The translations under genes were made by a program, and so were the position numbers. The notes below the pieces were generated by a model that had not been told where the DNA came from, made no database searches, and saw only the letters and a program-made list of their open reading frames with translations. From contig CAMLEX010000269.1 of the NCBI GenBank assembly GCA_946479055.1, forward strand, positions 1-6,923: a DNA stretch of 6,923 nt, written 5' to 3'. Positions 1-6,923 of the stretch are shown here, in pieces. Within the stretch, counting starts at the first letter, position 1. Every line of letters begins with the position of its first letter. Source of the stretch: an uncultured Bacteroidota bacterium (GTDB lineage Bacteria; Bacteroidota; Bacteroidia; Chitinophagales; Chitinophagaceae).

Positions 1-854
1 CCACCGCTTACATTATTGGAAACAGGATCAGTGTCTGCAATGAAGTCACCCTGAGCAGGATCTGTAGAAGGACATACCCCTACACTATTAGAACCTTGAA
101 AAGTGTGATAAAGGCTGAAGGCATGACCGATCTCATGTGGCAATGTTTTTTTAGCGGTCTTCATTTGTGAGGCCAGCATTACAGTACCATCCACTGAAGA
201 AGAGGATCCGGGGAAATAAGCGAAACCCGCAATGAACTGCACTGTAGTCCCATCAGCGCCATCTAGTTTGTTTACAACCCAGATATTATAATAATCAGAA
301 GTATTCCAGCGGGCAAGGTCTTTTAATGTCAGTTCAGGACAGCCGTTTGTATTATCAACATTCACTCCATTCGCCACGTAGTTGGGCAGGGAAGATGCAT
401 CAACCCTGTTGATACCATTGGTAGCTCCACAGGTTGGAGTTCGCTGGGCAAGGGCAAATTGAATTTCCATATCTACCACGCTGCCACCTTCAGCAGGTGC
501 CGTCATACCGGCATAAGAACCGGCATACACCTGGTTCAGGTAATTGATAGCTCCGATGATCTGGGCATCGGAAGGATTATAAATGGTACCCACGGCGCCG
601 CCGGTATGCATTACATGTACTACCACAGGAATCGTTACTGCTGCCATCGGACGGGCTGCATTTGGTTCCATAGCCCGGCGGGCATCAATATGCTTCCGTA
701 TGGCAATATTATTCTGCTCTATTTGCCGTGCATAAACCGGATTCTTTTCAAGAAGTATGTCGTGTTTTTTATCAAATGCGCAGGGTGGCTGAGCTTGCAG
801 AAAGGTTGCGAAAGAAAGGAAAATAAAAAGGGTAAGTAAAAATGATTTACTCAT
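1..854 (-). CDS. Secreted M43-family (pappalysin/cytophagalysin-like) zinc metalloprotease, N-terminal 284 residues, cut by window edge
   Basis: The frame is open from the ATG at 854 down to base 1, giving 284 residues and no stop, so the C-terminus lies outside the window. Residues 1-22 form a signal peptide (MSKSFLLTLFIFLSFATFLQA, likely cut before QPP), so the protein is exported. Residues about 25-70 look like a short helical propeptide. The catalytic domain starts near residue 74 (TIPVVVHVMH). The zinc site is HEIGHAFSLYH at 240-250, with H240, H244 and H250 as predicted ligands and E241 as the general base. It is followed by TF and a Cys-containing segment (CPSTDP at 261-266), then GDFIADTDP, the arrangement known from M43 proteases. 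The Met-turn expected further on is not in the window. Relatives in Bacteroidota usually end in adhesive repeats and a type IX secretion tail, which cannot be seen here. The start is chosen because the signal peptide begins there. There is no Shine-Dalgarno sequence, which is normal for this phylum. The gene is divergent from groES. The substrate is unknown. Confidence 0.93.
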   Translation of the reverse strand, partial: MSKSFLLTLFIFLSFATFLQAQPPCAFDKKHDILLEKNPVYARQIEQNNIAIRKHIDARRAMEPNAARPMAAVTIPVVVHVMHTGGAVGTIYNPSDAQIIGAINYLNQVYAGSYAGMTAPAEGGSVVDMEIQFALAQRTPTCGATNGINRVDASSLPNYVANGVNVDNTNGCPELTLKDLARWNTSDYYNIWVVNKLDGADGTTVQFIAGFAYFPGSSSSVDGTVMLASQMKTAKKTLPHEIGHAFSLYHTFQGSNSVGVCPSTDPAQGDFIADTDPVSNNVSG

Positions 855-900
855 AAGCGGATTTTAAATGGGATATTGGTAGCTTTAAAATGCTGAACAA

Positions 901-937
901 CTGTCATTTCTGGCAGCTATCTCAACATGTTGCGCAA
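901..937. promoter_or_regulatory. Cluster of palindromes upstream of the M43 protease gene, possible operator
   Basis: Three inverted repeats sit side by side. CTGTCATTTCTGGCAG (901-916) is a near-palindrome with 6-bp arms and one mismatch. CAACATGTTG (923-932) is a perfect 10-bp palindrome. TTGCGCAA (930-937) is a perfect 8-bp palindrome overlapping it. They lie 47-83 bp upstream of the protease start, where a regulator could bind. No regulator can be named from the sequence, and short palindromes do arise by chance. Confidence 0.3.
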
Positions 938-1221
938 TAATATAAAATTATTCGCACACCTTAAACGCTAAACATCCCGCAATTAGTTTTTGAAACGTAA
1001 TATTTTTCCCGGCTTTTAGTTGCTGGGCTGGCAACCCTAAGAAAGTATTTCTCAGGTTTTGAACCGGTATTGGCATCGTAAACAAAAGGTAAGTTGAAGA
1101 AAAATGAAAAATTGGCACTTCCTCAGATTCTGATTTTATGACAAGGCATTCAAAAAAGACAGGGTATTTGCCATAAACTGCAATTTTTTCACAATCTGAC
1201 CCTATGGCATAATTATTAGGC

Positions 1222-1229
1222 TACCTTTG
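1222..1229 (+). promoter_or_regulatory. Bacteroidota-type -7 promoter element TACCTTTG for groESL
   Basis: TACCTTTG matches the Bacteroidota -7 consensus TAnnTTTG at every fixed position and lies 69 bp before the groES ATG, giving a leader of roughly 60 nt. The -33 element is poor: the nearest candidate is TCTG at 1195-1198, 23 bp upstream, at the long end of the accepted spacing. No CIRCE operator (TTAGCACTC-N9-GAGTGCTAA) is present between 855 and 1298, so HrcA control of the classic kind is not supported here. A 7-bp inverted repeat, TGCCATA (1169-1175) and TATGGCA (1203-1209), lies just upstream and could be an alternative operator. Confidence 0.6.
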
Positions 1230-1298
1230 CCGTCCCCAATAAATCCGGTGATTTTGCCGGATGGGGTTTCAATTCAAAAAACAAAAATCAATACAATT

Positions 1299-1580
1299 AT
1301 GGCCAAGAAAGTAAACGTTACCCCTTTGCATGACAGGGTTATCGTGAAAGCGGCAGCAGCCGAAGAGAAAACTGCCGGTGGTATCATCATCCCCGATACT
1401 GCAAAAGAAAAACCTCAACGTGGTGTTGTAATAGCGGCAGGCCCCGGTAAAAAAGATGAGCCTGTTACCGTAAAAACCGGCGATACTGTTTTGTATGGTA
1501 AATATGCCGGAACAGAGATCCAGATCGAAGGACAGGATTACCTGATCATGAGAGAGTCGGATATACTGGCAATCGTATAA
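1299..1580 (+). CDS. groES: Co-chaperonin GroES (Hsp10)
   Basis: This is a 93-residue protein, the normal length for GroES. In the cytoplasm seven copies form the lid that caps the GroEL ring during ATP-driven folding. The family pattern is complete: an N-terminal strand [11 protein letters not shown] (7-17), then the flexible mobile loop with GGIII (27-31), the hydrophobic contact to GroEL, then [20 protein letters not shown] (31-50). The C-terminal part has [11 protein letters not shown] (61-71) and [13 protein letters not shown] (81-93). An in-frame TTG at 1227 would add 24 residues, but that codon overlaps the promoter element and the extension does not match GroES, so the ATG at 1299 is the start. 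The leader before it is A-rich with no Shine-Dalgarno sequence. groEL follows after 174 bp and is probably co-transcribed. Confidence 0.98.
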   Translation: MAKKVNVTPLHDRVIVKAAAAEEKTAGGIIIPDTAKEKPQRGVVIAAGPGKKDEPVTVKTGDTVLYGKYAGTEIQIEGQDYLIMRESDILAIV

Positions 1581-1666
1581 AGAACCACGATTTTCCGGAT
1601 TAGAAAATGATTTTTCGGAATTGTTCAATAGAATTACTGGAAGTTGAAGAGTGCGACGCAACGGAA

Positions 1667-1695
1667 GCTGATCCTTCGACTACGCTCAGGACAGC
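1667..1695. repeat. Hairpin carrying a dispersed-repeat-like sequence in the groES-groEL gap
   Basis: GCTG-a-TCCT (1667-1675) pairs with AGGACAGC (1688-1695), an 8-bp stem with one bulged A and a 12-nt loop. The core CTTCGACTACGCTCAGG (1674-1690) resembles, from memory, a short repeat scattered through intergenic regions of many bacteria. Only one copy lies in this window, so the repeat status is not proven here. The surrounding stretch (about 1651-1710) is more GC-rich than the flanking A/T-rich bases, which suggests an inserted element. There is no T-tract, so it is not a typical terminator. It could act as a processing or stability element between the two cistrons. Confidence 0.5.
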
Positions 1696-1724
1696 ACAGT
1701 AGCCGGGCTCACAACAATAAACTC

Positions 1725-3392
<1,668 letters not shown>

Positions 3393-3462
3393 GAAGTACG
3401 AGGTAAGAAGTCAGAAGTACGAAGTCAGAAGACAGAAGTCTGAAGATAGAAGTACGAAATTC
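3393..3462 (+). repeat. Ten tandem heptamers (GAAGTNN) directly after the groEL stop codon
   Basis: Beginning one base after the groEL TAA there are ten consecutive 7-base units with no slip in phase: GAAGTAC, GAGGTAA, GAAGTCA, GAAGTAC, GAAGTCA, GAAGACA, GAAGTCT, GAAGATA, GAAGTAC, GAAATTC. Most begin with GAAG. The purine-rich strand is the mRNA strand, so the array is in the 3' untranslated region of the groEL transcript, between the stop and the terminator. It is non-coding, with variable units, which suggests old expansion followed by drift. Similar heptamer arrays occur in other bacterial intergenic regions. The function is unknown. Confidence 0.9.
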
Positions 3463-3479
3463 CGACAAACATAATATAG

Positions 3480-3510
3480 TCCCGTCTCTGCAAAGAGGCG
3501 GGATTTTTTT
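3480..3510 (+). terminator. Rho-independent terminator of groESL
   Basis: CCCGTCTCT (3481-3489) pairs with AGAGGCGGG (3494-3502) around a GCAA tetraloop, a 9-bp stem with one T-G wobble, extended by T3480-A3503. It is followed by seven Ts (3504-3510). It sits 88 bp after the groEL stop, past the heptamer array. Confidence 0.95.
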
Positions 3511-3572
3511 GTGATATAGAACATGAGGGTATGATATGTCTCTCCGATTACCAAGGCTGTGTGTGGTAAGTT

Positions 3573-3628
3573 TCTCCTAAAGGGGGAGATTTAGAGGGGG
3601 CTTCGTCCCTCCAAAGGGACGGGATTTT
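3573..3628 (+). terminator. G-rich element with two hairpins, the second terminator-like
   Basis: The first small hairpin is TCTCC (3573-3577) with GGAGA (3585-3589). The second is CGTCCCT (3604-3610) with AGGGACG (3615-3621) around a CCAA loop, then GGATTTTCATTT. The second stem is a plausible weak terminator, as its T-run is only four bases. The whole purine-rich block stands out from the AT-rich surroundings and looks like a dispersed intergenic element, which one copy cannot prove. Apart from this block, 3511-3663 shows no gene. Confidence 0.5.
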
Positions 3629-3663
3629 CATTTCAATTATTCATTAACCTTTAAAAGTGAGTT

Positions 3664-3783
3664 ATGAAAAAAGTTATTGAATCATTGCGTTTAAATGAAT
3701 TTACTTATGTGGTGAAAAAATGGATGAAAAGAAACAAGAGGGATGATGACGATATGTTCAATCATCGGTTTGCGGTTTTTTAA
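3664..3783 (+). CDS. Possible 39-residue protein, function not recognised
   Basis: ATG at 3664 opens 39 codons to a TAA at 3781. The peptide starts MKKVIESLRLNEFTYVVKKW, then has a strongly basic stretch (KKWMKRNKR, 18-26), four aspartates (27-30) and a short hydrophobic end (MFNHRFAVF). There is no signal peptide or membrane helix. It lies between two terminator-like hairpins (3604-3628 and 3791-3821), the second starting 7 bases after its stop. That placement is the main reason to think it is expressed as its own unit. I recognise no family. Such a short ORF could also be chance in AT-rich DNA. Confidence 0.45.
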   Translation: MKKVIESLRLNEFTYVVKKWMKRNKRDDDDMFNHRFAVF

Positions 3784-3790
3784 AGTGTTT

Positions 3791-3821
3791 ATCCCGTTTC
3801 TTTAAAGAGGCGGGATTTTTA
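3791..3821 (+). terminator. Rho-independent terminator after the 39-aa ORF, a near-copy of the groEL terminator
   Basis: ATCCCG (3791-3796) pairs with CGGGAT (3811-3816). The stem continues through two T-G wobbles and TCT/AGA around a TTTAAA centre, followed by TTTTT and ATTATATTTTT. It shares TCCCGT-TCT and AAAGAGGCGGGATTTTT with the hairpin at 3480-3510. Confidence 0.88.
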
Positions 3822-3835
3822 TTATATTTTTAGAA

Positions 3836-4109
3836 ATGAAAAATAGTAATAATTGGTCATGGGGATTTGGTATTGTTTTTTTGTCAGGGATTATTTGTTT
3901 TGTTTTATCAATGAACAATCCCCGTTTTAATCATATGGGGTTAGGAGGGTTATTTTAATATTGTTCTGCCATTTCTTTCAACCCTTATTTTAGTTATCGT
4001 TTATTGGGGCTTAACAATCGCTTTTGAAAAGAAAAATTGGCTAATGATCTCAATAATAGTTTCGGCAATAAATATTATATATGGGATATATCTTTATCTA
4101 AACCCGTAA
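3836..4109 (+). pseudogene. Small three-helix membrane protein, broken by one frameshift
   Basis: ATG at 3836 gives MKNSNNWSWGFGIVFLSGII and onward, but stops at 3956-3958 after 40 codons. The next frame (+1) carries a clearly protein-like continuation, YFNIVLPFLSTLILVIVYWG onward, ending at the TAA at 4107-4109. Removing one G from the GGAGGG run (3944-3949) joins the two into a 90-residue protein. It would have three hydrophobic helices: about 10-26, 40-63 and 69-88, the last two separated by EKKN (64-67). The helices continue smoothly across the join, so a single-base insertion is the simplest explanation. It could be a sequencing error, a real lesion or, less likely, programmed frameshifting. 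I recognise no family. It ends 16 bp before the next gene on the same strand, suggesting one transcript. It is AT-rich compared with groEL. Confidence 0.7.
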
Positions 4110-4125
4110 AATTTGTTTTTGATTT

Positions 4126-4560
4126 ATGAAAGATGAAGTGAAATTAATATTAGAAGAAGCTGGATGTATCCGGGAAGGAGAATTGAAATAGGCTATATGA
4201 TCGAAGATTTCAAAAGAGAGGAAATAACTATTCCCAATATGCTGATTGAAAATTTGCTAAAAGAATTTTGGAATCTTGAACTAAATTTTAATGTACCAAA
4301 TGGTATGTATGGAAATGTGAGGTTAAATACAGAAGAGGCATTAGGATTAGAAAAATATATTCTTAATTATTACGAAAACTTGATAAACGAAAAACTAGTT
4401 CCTGTAGGCACAATTAAACTTTGATACTGGACTATTGTTGGTTTCATACTCAGGTAAATTTTATTTGATGGGAGACGGTAATTTTTTTCTTTTAGGAAAT
4501 AATTTTTTTGAAGCGTTAGAGTCAGTTATTTATCAAAAAAATATTTTTCGTATAGCTTAA
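4126..4560 (+). pseudogene. SUKH-3-like immunity protein gene with two frameshifts
   Basis: Three frames together make one protein of about 144 residues. Frame A (ATG 4126) reads MKDEVKLILEEAG and stops at 4189-4191. Frame B continues from 4167 with YPGRRIEIGYMIEDFKREEI to KLVPVG, and stops at 4422-4424. Frame C continues from about 4411 with QLNFDTGLLLVSYSGKFYLM, then LLGNNFFEALESVI, ending at the TAA at 4558. Adding one G in TGTAT (near 4166) gives AGWYPGRR. Dropping one base near 4408-4411 joins PVG to QLNF. The order AGW-PGR, a LLKEFWNLELNF core, KLVPVG, GKFYLMGDG and GNNFFEAL matches what I recall of the SUKH-3 family. Those proteins protect cells from polymorphic or contact-dependent toxins. 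The family call is from motifs only. No toxin gene is visible. The bases are AT-rich, which suggests transfer. If the indels are sequencing errors the gene is intact. Confidence 0.65.
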
Positions 4561-4571
4561 TAGTGGTTTCA

Positions 4572-4585
4572 ACGGAATTTTCCGT
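4572..4585. repeat. Short inverted repeat after the SUKH-like gene
   Basis: ACGGAA (4572-4577) and TTCCGT (4580-4585) form a 6-bp inverted repeat with a 2-nt spacer, 12 bp after the SUKH-like stop. There is no T-run, so it is not a standard terminator. The rest of 4561-4726 shows no gene and no other signal I can support. Confidence 0.3.
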
Positions 4586-4726
4586 GCAATTCATGCCTGG
4601 TAACAGTTACTTTTCGTATCCTCGGTGTAATATGGAATCCAAATGAATAGCCCCAATTCCCGTTTTAGAGGGTTACAAACGATCAAAAGAACTAAAATCC
4701 CTTTATCGATTTATTTTTCCCATATG

Positions 4727-4777
4727 CCGATACAACCGCCGGGTGTGTCGGGACAATTTTAACGACCGGCTTTTTTT
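4727..4777 (+). terminator. Terminator with an overlapping alternative hairpin, attenuator-like
   Basis: Hairpin 1: CCGATACAACC (4727-4737) pairs with GGGTGTGTCGG (4741-4751), 11 positions with one mismatch and one T-G wobble, loop GCC. Hairpin 2: GCCGG (4738-4742) pairs with CCGGC (4766-4770), and TCG (4748-4750) with CGA (4763-4765), then seven Ts (4771-4777). Hairpin 2 looks like a terminator. The two share bases 4741-4750, so they cannot form together. This could end the upstream transcript, or act as an attenuator 70 bp before the protease start. No ligand-binding domain or leader peptide is recognised. Confidence 0.55.
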
Positions 4778-4847
4778 CTTTTAAGAAGCATGGAAGAGCA
4801 GCAAATTATTAATATTTTTAGTCAATCAAAGAACCTAATCGACTTAT

Positions 4848-6923
4848 ATGAGCAAATTGTGCAGGATTGGTTTCATGTTGCTGCTGGTTACCACCGTATC
4901 CTTTTCCCTTTATGGACAAAATTATTTTTTCGCAGAAACCAGGGAGCCGGCTGTTTCAATGGCAACTGGTAGAAGAGTTATTATTCCTGATCAGTATAAA
5001 AGCGTAGTACTGGATAACCGTGGGATCGAGACATTTCTAAAAACAGTACCATCTGAAACCGGCTTGGCAAACAGGAGAGTGGCGCCTGTTTTAGAATTGC
5101 CGATGCCTTATGGCGGTACTGCAAAATACCGGGTTTGGGAAAGCCCTGTTATGGAACCTGCATTGGCTGAAAAGTTTCCCGGCATAAAAACTTATACCGG
5201 CCAGGGTATTGATGACCCTACGGCTACTATTAAAATTGATTTTACAGAATTGGGGTTTCATGCCATGGTCATGTCTGATATTACCGGTAATATTTTTATT
5301 GACCCTTACCGCCAACTCGATACAAAAAATTATATCGTTTATTATAAAAAGGATTTTAAGAATAAAAATCCTTTTTCAGAAAATGGACCGATCATTTCCC
5401 CGGAAGCTCAGAAAACTACTGCAAACCGCCCAATGGCAGGTCCATGCGTTGGACCACAGTTAAGGAATTACCGATTGGCTATTGCCTGTACAGGTGAATA
5501 TGCAAGAGCTGCTACAGGATTCAACAATCCAACTATAGCGCAAGCCCTGGCAGCTATAACCACCAGTATAAACAGGGTAGATGCTGTGTACGAAAAAGAA
5601 CTGGCTATCAGTCTTAACCTGGTTGCTAACAATAATTTAATTGTTTTTGTTAACCCGTCTTCCGATCCATTTAACGCAAATAATGATGGTGATGCGCTTC
5701 TGGATGAAAGCCAGACCGTGATTACTCAAAATATTGGTGAGGCTAATTATGATATTGGTCATACATTCAGCACCGGAGCCGGCGGTATTGCTCAATTATC
5801 CAGTGTTTGCGGTAGCTCAAAAGCAAGAGGTGTAACGGGTTTAACGGAACCGGTAGGCGATCCTTTTAATATTGACTATGTGGCCCATGAGATGGGTCAC
5901 CAGTTTGGAGCTAACCATACTTTCAATGCAACAACCAGTTCCTGCAGCGGCAATCGTAATTCCAATACTGCTGTAGAGCCGGGTAGTGGAATTACAATTA
6001 TGGGGTATGCAGGCATCTGTGGTACTGCTAATGACCTGGCGCAAAACAGTATTCCCTATTTTCACGGCATCAGCATGGATGAGATCAATACATATACCAC
6101 TAGCGGAAACGGTGCAAGTTGTGCTACGATCACCCTTACAGGAAATACGGCACCGGTTGTAGTTGCAGGTAATGATTTTACCATTCCTAAATCTACTTTT
6201 TTTGCATTAACCGGTAGCGCTACGGATACCGATGGTGATGCATTGACTTATTCGTGGGAAGAGGCAGATGATGACGGACCTGCAGGTAATTGGAACAATC
6301 CAGCTGGCGATGCGCCGATATTCCGTTCTTTTGCCCCGGTAGCGGAACCTACCCGTTATTTCCCAAAGCTTTCAGACCAGGTAAGAAACATAACAACGAT
6401 TGGAGAAAGCCTTCCCAGTTATGGACGGGAGATGAATTTCAGGCTAACTGCAAGGGATAACCGTGCAGGAGGAGGTGGTGTTTGTTTTGATGAATCAGCA
6501 GTGACTGTAGATGATAACAGTGGTCCTTTTGTAGTAACTTTTCCTTCGGCAACCGGAATTTCATGGGAAGCGGGAACTGTTCATACAGTTGCCTGGGATA
6601 TTGCTAATACAAATAATGCTCCGGTCAATTGCGCCAACGTAAGCATACAGCTTTCAATAGATAGTGGTTATAGTTTTGCAATAACCCTGGCTGCCAATAC
6701 TCCCAATGATGGAAGTGAACAGATAACGGTGCCCGCTAATATTACAACAAAGGCGAGGATAAGAGTAATAGCAGTTGGCAACATTTTCTATGATATATCC
6801 AATAACAACTTTGAAATAACAACACCCGGGGCCGGGCCTGTTGTTACATCGCAACCAGCGAGTAAACAAATTTGCGGGAATGAAACTGTAACATTTAATG
6901 TGGTGTCCGATTCTCCTGTCTTG
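4848..6923 (+). CDS. Secreted reprolysin-like (M12B-type) zinc metalloprotease, N-terminal 692 residues, cut by window edge
   Basis: The frame is open from 4848 to the last base. The ATG at 4848 is the first after an in-frame stop (4836-4838) and gives a proper signal peptide, MSKLCRIGFMLLLVTTVSFSLYGQ, so it is preferred to the ATG at 4875. Residues about 25-205 form the propeptide. The catalytic domain begins near RNYRLAIACTGEYARA (206). The zinc site is HEMGHQFGANH (347-357; ligands H347, H351 and H357, base E348), with the Met-turn in ITIMGYAGIC (M385). Then comes a PKD/cadherin-like domain from about 432 (NTAPVVVAG, ATDTDGDALTYSW). A second beta-sandwich domain follows (about 559-658, with SWEAGTVHTVAWDIANTNNA and FYDISNNNFEIT). 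A third Ig-like domain starts near 664 (VTSQPASKQICGNETVTFNV). Bacteroidota relatives usually end in a type IX secretion tail, expected beyond the window. The substrate is unknown. Apart from the zinc site it has no close similarity to the M43 protease at 1-854. Confidence 0.95.
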   Translation, partial: MSKLCRIGFMLLLVTTVSFSLYGQNYFFAETREPAVSMATGRRVIIPDQYKSVVLDNRGIETFLKTVPSETGLANRRVAPVLELPMPYGGTAKYRVWESPVMEPALAEKFPGIKTYTGQGIDDPTATIKIDFTELGFHAMVMSDITGNIFIDPYRQLDTKNYIVYYKKDFKNKNPFSENGPIISPEAQKTTANRPMAGPCVGPQLRNYRLAIACTGEYARAATGFNNPTIAQALAAITTSINRVDAVYEKELAISLNLVANNNLIVFVNPSSDPFNANNDGDALLDESQTVITQNIGEANYDIGHTFSTGAGGIAQLSSVCGSSKARGVTGLTEPVGDPFNIDYVAHEMGHQFGANHTFNATTSSCSGNRNSNTAVEPGSGITIMGYAGICGTANDLAQNSIPYFHGISMDEINTYTTSGNGASCATITLTGNTAPVVVAGNDFTIPKSTFFALTGSATDTDGDALTYSWEEADDDGPAGNWNNPAGDAPIFRSFAPVAEPTRYFPKLSDQVRNITTIGESLPSYGREMNFRLTARDNRAGGGGVCFDESAVTVDDNSGPFVVTFPSATGISWEAGTVHTVAWDIANTNNAPVNCANVSIQLSIDSGYSFAITLAANTPNDGSEQITVPANITTKARIRVIAVGNIFYDISNNNFEITTPGAGPVVTSQPASKQICGNETVTFNVVSDSPVL

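Noticed and set aside
459..839. Plus-strand ORF of 126 aa
   Set aside because: It lies antisense to the M43 protease, whose frame has a signal peptide and zinc site. The plus-strand product is rich in His, Tyr and Cys and resembles no protein.
992..999. TACGTTTC on the minus strand as the promoter of the M43 protease
   Set aside because: It matches TAnnTTTG except for the last base, but has no TTG at the right distance upstream.
1227..1298. Extended GroES start at the TTG at 1227
   Set aside because: The codon is part of the TACCTTTG promoter element, and the extra 24 residues do not match GroES. The ATG at 1299 gives the standard N-terminus.
1269..1661. Minus-strand ORF over groES
   Set aside because: Antisense shadow of a certain gene, with no protein-like features.
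3393..3462. CRISPR array
   Set aside because: Units are only 7 bp and contiguous with no spacers.
4164..4424. Stand-alone 86-aa gene
   Set aside because: The frames before and after continue the same SUKH-like domain, so it is better read as the middle of a frameshifted gene.
4813..4820. TATTTTTA as the -7 element of the reprolysin-like protease
   Set aside because: The final G is missing, there is no -33 partner, and such strings are common in AT-rich DNA.
4790..4972. 60-aa plus-strand ORF starting MEEQQ
   Set aside because: It overlaps the first 125 bases of the protease in another frame, and the protease frame carries the signal peptide and runs on for 692 residues.
5091..6869. Short ORFs inside the reprolysin-like protease (5091-5315, 5209-5463, 5841-6065, 6654-6869)
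   Set aside because: All lie in other frames of a long open frame with clear catalytic motifs.

Overview
The window looks like a Bacteroidota chromosome, most likely family Chitinophagaceae. Four things support this: the GroEL N-terminus ([18 protein letters not shown]), a TACCTTTG promoter element of the Bacteroidota TAnnTTTG type, A-rich leaders without Shine-Dalgarno sequences, and large secreted metalloproteases with Ig/PKD-like tails. The family-level placement is from memory of related proteins, not from a search.

Layout. Positions 1-854 (minus strand) hold the first 284 residues of a secreted M43 (pappalysin/cytophagalysin-like) zinc protease that runs off the left edge. A 444-bp divergent intergenic region follows, with palindromes near the protease and the groES promoter near 1222. 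groES (1299-1580) and groEL (1755-3392) form the expected chaperonin pair. They are separated by 174 bp that carry a repeat-like hairpin and a triple 8-bp A-rich repeat just before the groEL start. Right after the groEL stop lies a strict 7-bp-period repeat (ten units), then a strong terminator.

Positions 3511-4847 are a visibly AT-rich stretch of small genes. It holds a second terminator-like hairpin, a possible 39-aa ORF and a third terminator closely resembling the groEL one. Next come two frameshifted genes: a three-helix membrane protein (3836-4109) and a SUKH-3-like immunity protein (4126-4560). Each is restored to a sensible protein by single-base changes, so they read as decayed genes or as sequencing errors. 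A hairpin pair that looks like an attenuator or terminator (4727-4777) precedes the last gene.

Positions 4848-6923 (plus strand) hold the first 692 residues of a second, unrelated secreted zinc protease of the reprolysin-like type. It has a signal peptide, a propeptide, an HEMGHQFGANH zinc site, a Met-turn and at least two beta-sandwich domains, and runs off the right edge.

How the parts relate: groES and groEL work together in protein folding. The two proteases are separate export products that happen to flank them. The SUKH-like gene suggests an old polymorphic-toxin immunity island, but no toxin is visible. I see no rRNA, tRNA, CRISPR array, transposase or convincing novel system. The frameshifted island and the post-groEL repeat are the parts most worth rechecking.
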